A stretch of 64,000 nucleotides of DNA from Larkinella sp. C7 (GTDB taxonomy: Bacteria; Bacteroidota; Bacteroidia; Cytophagales; Spirosomataceae), in assembly GCF_006149005.1 (NCBI RefSeq), contig NZ_VBSL01000008.1, positions 248,001-312,000 of the forward strand, in the 5' to 3' direction. The notes beneath the pieces were generated by a model. It was not told the DNA's origin. It saw only the letters and a program-made list of their open reading frames with translations, and did not search any database. Shown here piece by piece: positions 61,859 to 64,000 of this stretch. Numbering within the stretch: the stretch's first letter is position 1; every line of letters starts with the position of its first letter. A program made the translations under genes and the position numbers.

Positions 61859-63340
61859 ATTCTCCCCTCCTAATTCATTCAACGCGGCCCGGGCTTTGTT
61901 GTCGATGCTGTTTTTGTATTCGTGTTTTTTGTAGCTCAGTGCCTTCTGAAAGTACTGCCGGGCTTTGGTCAGGTTGCGCTTTTGCTGGTAGATATAACCG
62001 AGTTGCAGGGCTGCCGTCGCGCCGTGCGATAACTGGTCGGTTTCGCTCAGACTCACGGCCCGCTCCAAATACGGCAACGCTTCGTCTGCATCGCCCGCGC
62101 GCTGGTAAATCCGCCCTTTGCGGTAATTAAACTCGGCCTTCTCGTTCAAAAGCGGAAACGAGGATTCAGTATAATTTTTTAAAGTCGCCAGGGCGGTCTC
62201 GTAAAAACCGCCATCCGTTGCCAGCCGGGCCTTCATCAGGATTTTCTGCCGGGGTGAAACGCCTTTTTTGAAATACGATTCCGCGAATTTCTGAGCCGCT
62301 TTGTCCGACTCCACGACGGCACCGCCTGCCTGACTAACCTGCCGAAGGTATGGCAGGGCTTTGGTGTCGTCGTCCTGGAGCCAGTAGCACAGAAACAGTT
62401 TGTGATACGTGTCTTTCAGGAAGTTAACACCTTTGTACTGACTCAAAAAGGTACGGTAAACCGCAGCGGCCTGTTGATAGTCTGCTTTCTGGAGCAGAAT
62501 ATCGGCTTTTAAATTCTCCAGAATCGGGAACGAAAGGTAATCGGAGCCGGTGGGCCGGTCGTTCAGAAAAGCCAGAGCGTCTTCACTCCGGGCTTCTTTC
62601 ATGAATACGGAAGTAGCAAAAAAACCCAACAGCAGGTTATCCGGATTGTCCTGCACCATCTTTTTAAGACTGGCCGCATCCGCTGCCGTAAATTTCAGCA
62701 CGTAGGCCCGAAGCAGCAGATCGATCAGCCGCGATTCGGTTTGAAAAATGGCGTCTTTCTGCGAAACCGTCCGAAGCTCCTGCATCCCTTGTTTGATGTT
62801 CCCGCGCAGGCCCAGCATTCGGGTCACCCAGGTGTAATTATCGGGAACCGCGCCAATCATGACGTGCAGCAGCCCGAGGGATTTGTAGGTGGGCAGAAAA
62901 CCGGGGAATTTTTTGCGGTTTTCCTCCAGTAGTTTATACGCCCGGATCACATCCCAGCAGGCACTGACTTCCTGTCCGAATTTGAGCTTGACGAACGCCC
63001 AATGCAACCGCACTTCGGCCTGCGCAAACCGCTGCCAGGGGGAGTTTTCGTCCAGATCCCGGAGCTGGTCGAGCCGCTGGTCTTCCCGGTCCGACCATTG
63101 ACTGTAGAGCTTCCGGTCGTCGGAAACCAGCAGCGTGACCATATCAGCCAGATTATCGACGTAAATCGCCACGCCGTTTTCCCGTGCCAGCTCACCCGTC
63201 AGCATCCGCCGGCCGTCCTGTACTTTCAGTTTCAGCACGTCGGCATAGGCGCGCTGGAGCGGGGGCGTAAAGTCGAAATCGGCGGCCTGGAGCGGGGTAA
63301 ACGTTCCAATGAAAGCCAGCAAAAGCAATAGAATCCGCAT
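61856..63340 (-). CDS. exported TPR-repeat protein
   Basis: 494 codons from the Met at 63340 (MRILLLLLAFIGTFTPLQA signal peptide). The frame opens at 63448, but the extra 36 residues are Arg/Phe-rich and overlap a palindrome and terminator. The mature protein is a chain of helical TPR-like repeats; clear ones are near the C-terminus (AGDADEALPYLERAVSLSE, NLTKARQYFQKALSYKK). It would act as a scaffold in the periplasm or at the outer membrane. Partner unknown. Confidence 0.82.
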   Translation of the reverse strand: MRILLLLLAFIGTFTPLQAADFDFTPPLQRAYADVLKLKVQDGRRMLTGELARENGVAIYVDNLADMVTLLVSDDRKLYSQWSDREDQRLDQLRDLDENSPWQRFAQAEVRLHWAFVKLKFGQEVSACWDVIRAYKLLEENRKKFPGFLPTYKSLGLLHVMIGAVPDNYTWVTRMLGLRGNIKQGMQELRTVSQKDAIFQTESRLIDLLLRAYVLKFTAADAASLKKMVQDNPDNLLLGFFATSVFMKEARSEDALAFLNDRPTGSDYLSFPILENLKADILLQKADYQQAAAVYRTFLSQYKGVNFLKDTYHKLFLCYWLQDDDTKALPYLRQVSQAGGAVVESDKAAQKFAESYFKKGVSPRQKILMKARLATDGGFYETALATLKNYTESSFPLLNEKAEFNYRKGRIYQRAGDADEALPYLERAVSLSETDQLSHGATAALQLGYIYQQKRNLTKARQYFQKALSYKKHEYKNSIDNKARAALNELGGEN

Positions 63341-63344
63341 GGTG

Positions 63345-63392
63345 CGAAAGTAAGAATTCCTGAACCGGTTTCGGGGTCGTTCCCGAAACCGG
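63345..63392 (-). promoter_or_regulatory. possible promoter with overlapping palindrome before the TPR gene
   Basis: Minus-strand TACTTTCG (63352-63345) is one mismatch from TAnnTTTG and ends 4 bp before the ATG. A perfect 11-bp palindrome, CCGGTTTCGGG (63365-63375) with CCCGAAACCGG (63382-63392), covers the expected -33 position and could be an operator or an RNA hairpin of the upstream transcript. Confidence 0.4.
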
Positions 63393-63399
63393 GATACAA

Positions 63400-63429
63400 A
63401 AAAAAGGCCACCACCCGGCGACCTTTTCA
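63400..63429 (-). terminator. terminator of the zinc-ribbon gene
   Basis: Read on the minus strand, AAAAGGTCGCC pairs with GGTGGCCTTTT (two G-U pairs) around a 4-nt loop and is followed by a T run. It lies about 20 bp after the stop at 63449. Confidence 0.75.
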
Positions 63430-63448
63430 CGAAAAAGAATACGATCAA

Positions 63449-64000
63449 TTACCGACGCGATGATACCGGTTCGGGAACGCCTTCGACATCGGCGAACACC
63501 CGTCCGCAATGCTCGCAAACGATGATTTTCTTTTTATCCCGGATATCGGCCTGCCGCTGGGGTGGCACGACGTTGAAGCAACCGCCACACGCACCGCGTT
63601 TCACGACCACAACCGCCAGGCCGTTCAGGGCATTTTCCCGGATTTTATTGTAAGACTTCAGCAGGCGCTCTTCGATGTGCGTTGCCTGGTCGTCACGGTC
63701 TTTCAGCAAAGCTTTCTCCTCATCCCGGCTTTCGGACGTGATTTGGTTCAGCTCCTGCATTTTCGCTTTCAGATCTTCCTTGCGTTCGTCCAGTGCCGAC
63801 TGTGTTGCTTTAATTTCTTCCTGCTTGTTGCGGATTTTGAACGAGGCTTCGTTGATCTTTTTGTCGGCCAGTTCAATTTCCAGGGTTTGCAGTTCCACTT
63901 CTTTCGAGATGGCGTCAAACTCGCGGTTGTTGCGAACGTTCATCTGCTGATCCTTATACCGGGTAATCAGCTTCTCTGAATCCTTTTTAATCGCTTTGTT
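63449..64000 (-). CDS. coiled-coil zinc-ribbon protein (partial, 5' end beyond the window)
   Basis: The frame stays open to the right edge: the 19 codons from 64000 to 63944 read NKAIKKDSEKLITRYKDQQ, in frame with the internal Met at 63943, so that Met is not the start. The visible part is a long charged coiled-coil followed by a zinc ribbon with CGGC and CEHCGR. The family (C4-type zinc ribbon, about 250 residues) is widespread in bacteria; a role in binding nucleic acid or RNase regulation has been suggested but is not certain. Confidence 0.88.
   Translation of the reverse strand, partial: NKAIKKDSEKLITRYKDQQMNVRNNREFDAISKEVELQTLEIELADKKINEASFKIRNKQEEIKATQSALDERKEDLKAKMQELNQITSESRDEEKALLKDRDDQATHIEERLLKSYNKIRENALNGLAVVVVKRGACGGCFNVVPPQRQADIRDKKKIIVCEHCGRVFADVEGVPEPVSSRR

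Noticed and set aside
61741-61861. CRISPR array from the regular TTAAGAG units
   Set aside because: Units are 7 bp with no spacers and form an inverted repeat; no cas genes are present.
1-64000. tRNA, rRNA or insertion sequences
   Set aside because: No cloverleaf-like intergenic segment, rRNA signature or transposase-like protein was recognised by eye in the gaps; a covariance-model scan would be needed to exclude small RNAs.

Overview
The window looks like chromosome from a Bacteroidota bacterium of the Cytophagales, most likely the Spirosoma/Larkinella group (inference from gene content; I ran no search). Supporting signs are a SusC/SusD pair behind a FecI/FecR switch, TAnnTTTG-type -7 boxes, LytS/LytTR pairs, a Wzi-family outer-membrane protein, a TamB-like giant, many lipoproteins, and mid-range GC (about 53-55% by eye). 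I see no rRNA, tRNA, CRISPR array or insertion sequence.

Layout. 0-4 kb: an AT-rich orphan surface protein, a lipocalin-like lipoprotein, a YbjQ/UPF0145 protein and a porin with a long Lys/Ala/Pro linker. 4-7.5 kb: a MoxR/ChlI-like ATPase and its VWA partner, with a toxin-antitoxin pair of lower GC between them; the Doc toxin is frameshifted. 7.7-11.2 kb: thrA (aspartokinase-homoserine dehydrogenase) and thrB. 11.4-18.4 kb: Wzi-like protein, a tsaE-ald-hypothetical operon, a Gfo/Idh oxidoreductase and a phosphosugar mutase. 18.5-27.7 kb: a tripartite RND efflux operon, a two-component system and a UbiA-like membrane protein. 28-37.5 kb: ECF sigma, FecR, SusC, SusD, a Tat-type metallophosphatase and an EEP-family phosphodiesterase, which together suggest uptake of a phosphoester substrate. 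37.5-44.2 kb: MOSC protein, tsaD and a TamB-like protein. 44.6-50.3 kb: a second RND system. 50.4-53.9 kb: amidohydrolase, PVC-type dehydrogenase and HiPIP in one operon. 54-64 kb: an acidic small protein, isochorismate synthase, two LytS/LytTR pairs in opposite gene order, a lone receiver, a hotdog thioesterase, a histidine phosphatase, a TPR protein and a zinc-ribbon coiled-coil protein running off the right edge.

The most unusual content lies between the genes. Nine intergenic inverted repeats (near 4.1, 13.0, 13.5, 35.4, 39.5, 54.4, 58.9, 60.9 and 61.8 kb) share one hidden design. Each arm is a degenerate array with a strict 7-bp period. The heptamer differs between copies (NNNATGA, CGGTTTT, ATGTAAA, NTTCATT, TTAAGAG), but variant units are mirrored within a copy. 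Seven arms start at or inside a flanking gene's stop codon, and the loops of most copies carry GGCTGACGC or a close variant. This family is the best candidate here for something undescribed. A separate cluster of ATCCCTACGGGAT palindromes at 44.25-44.47 kb looks REP/BIME-like.
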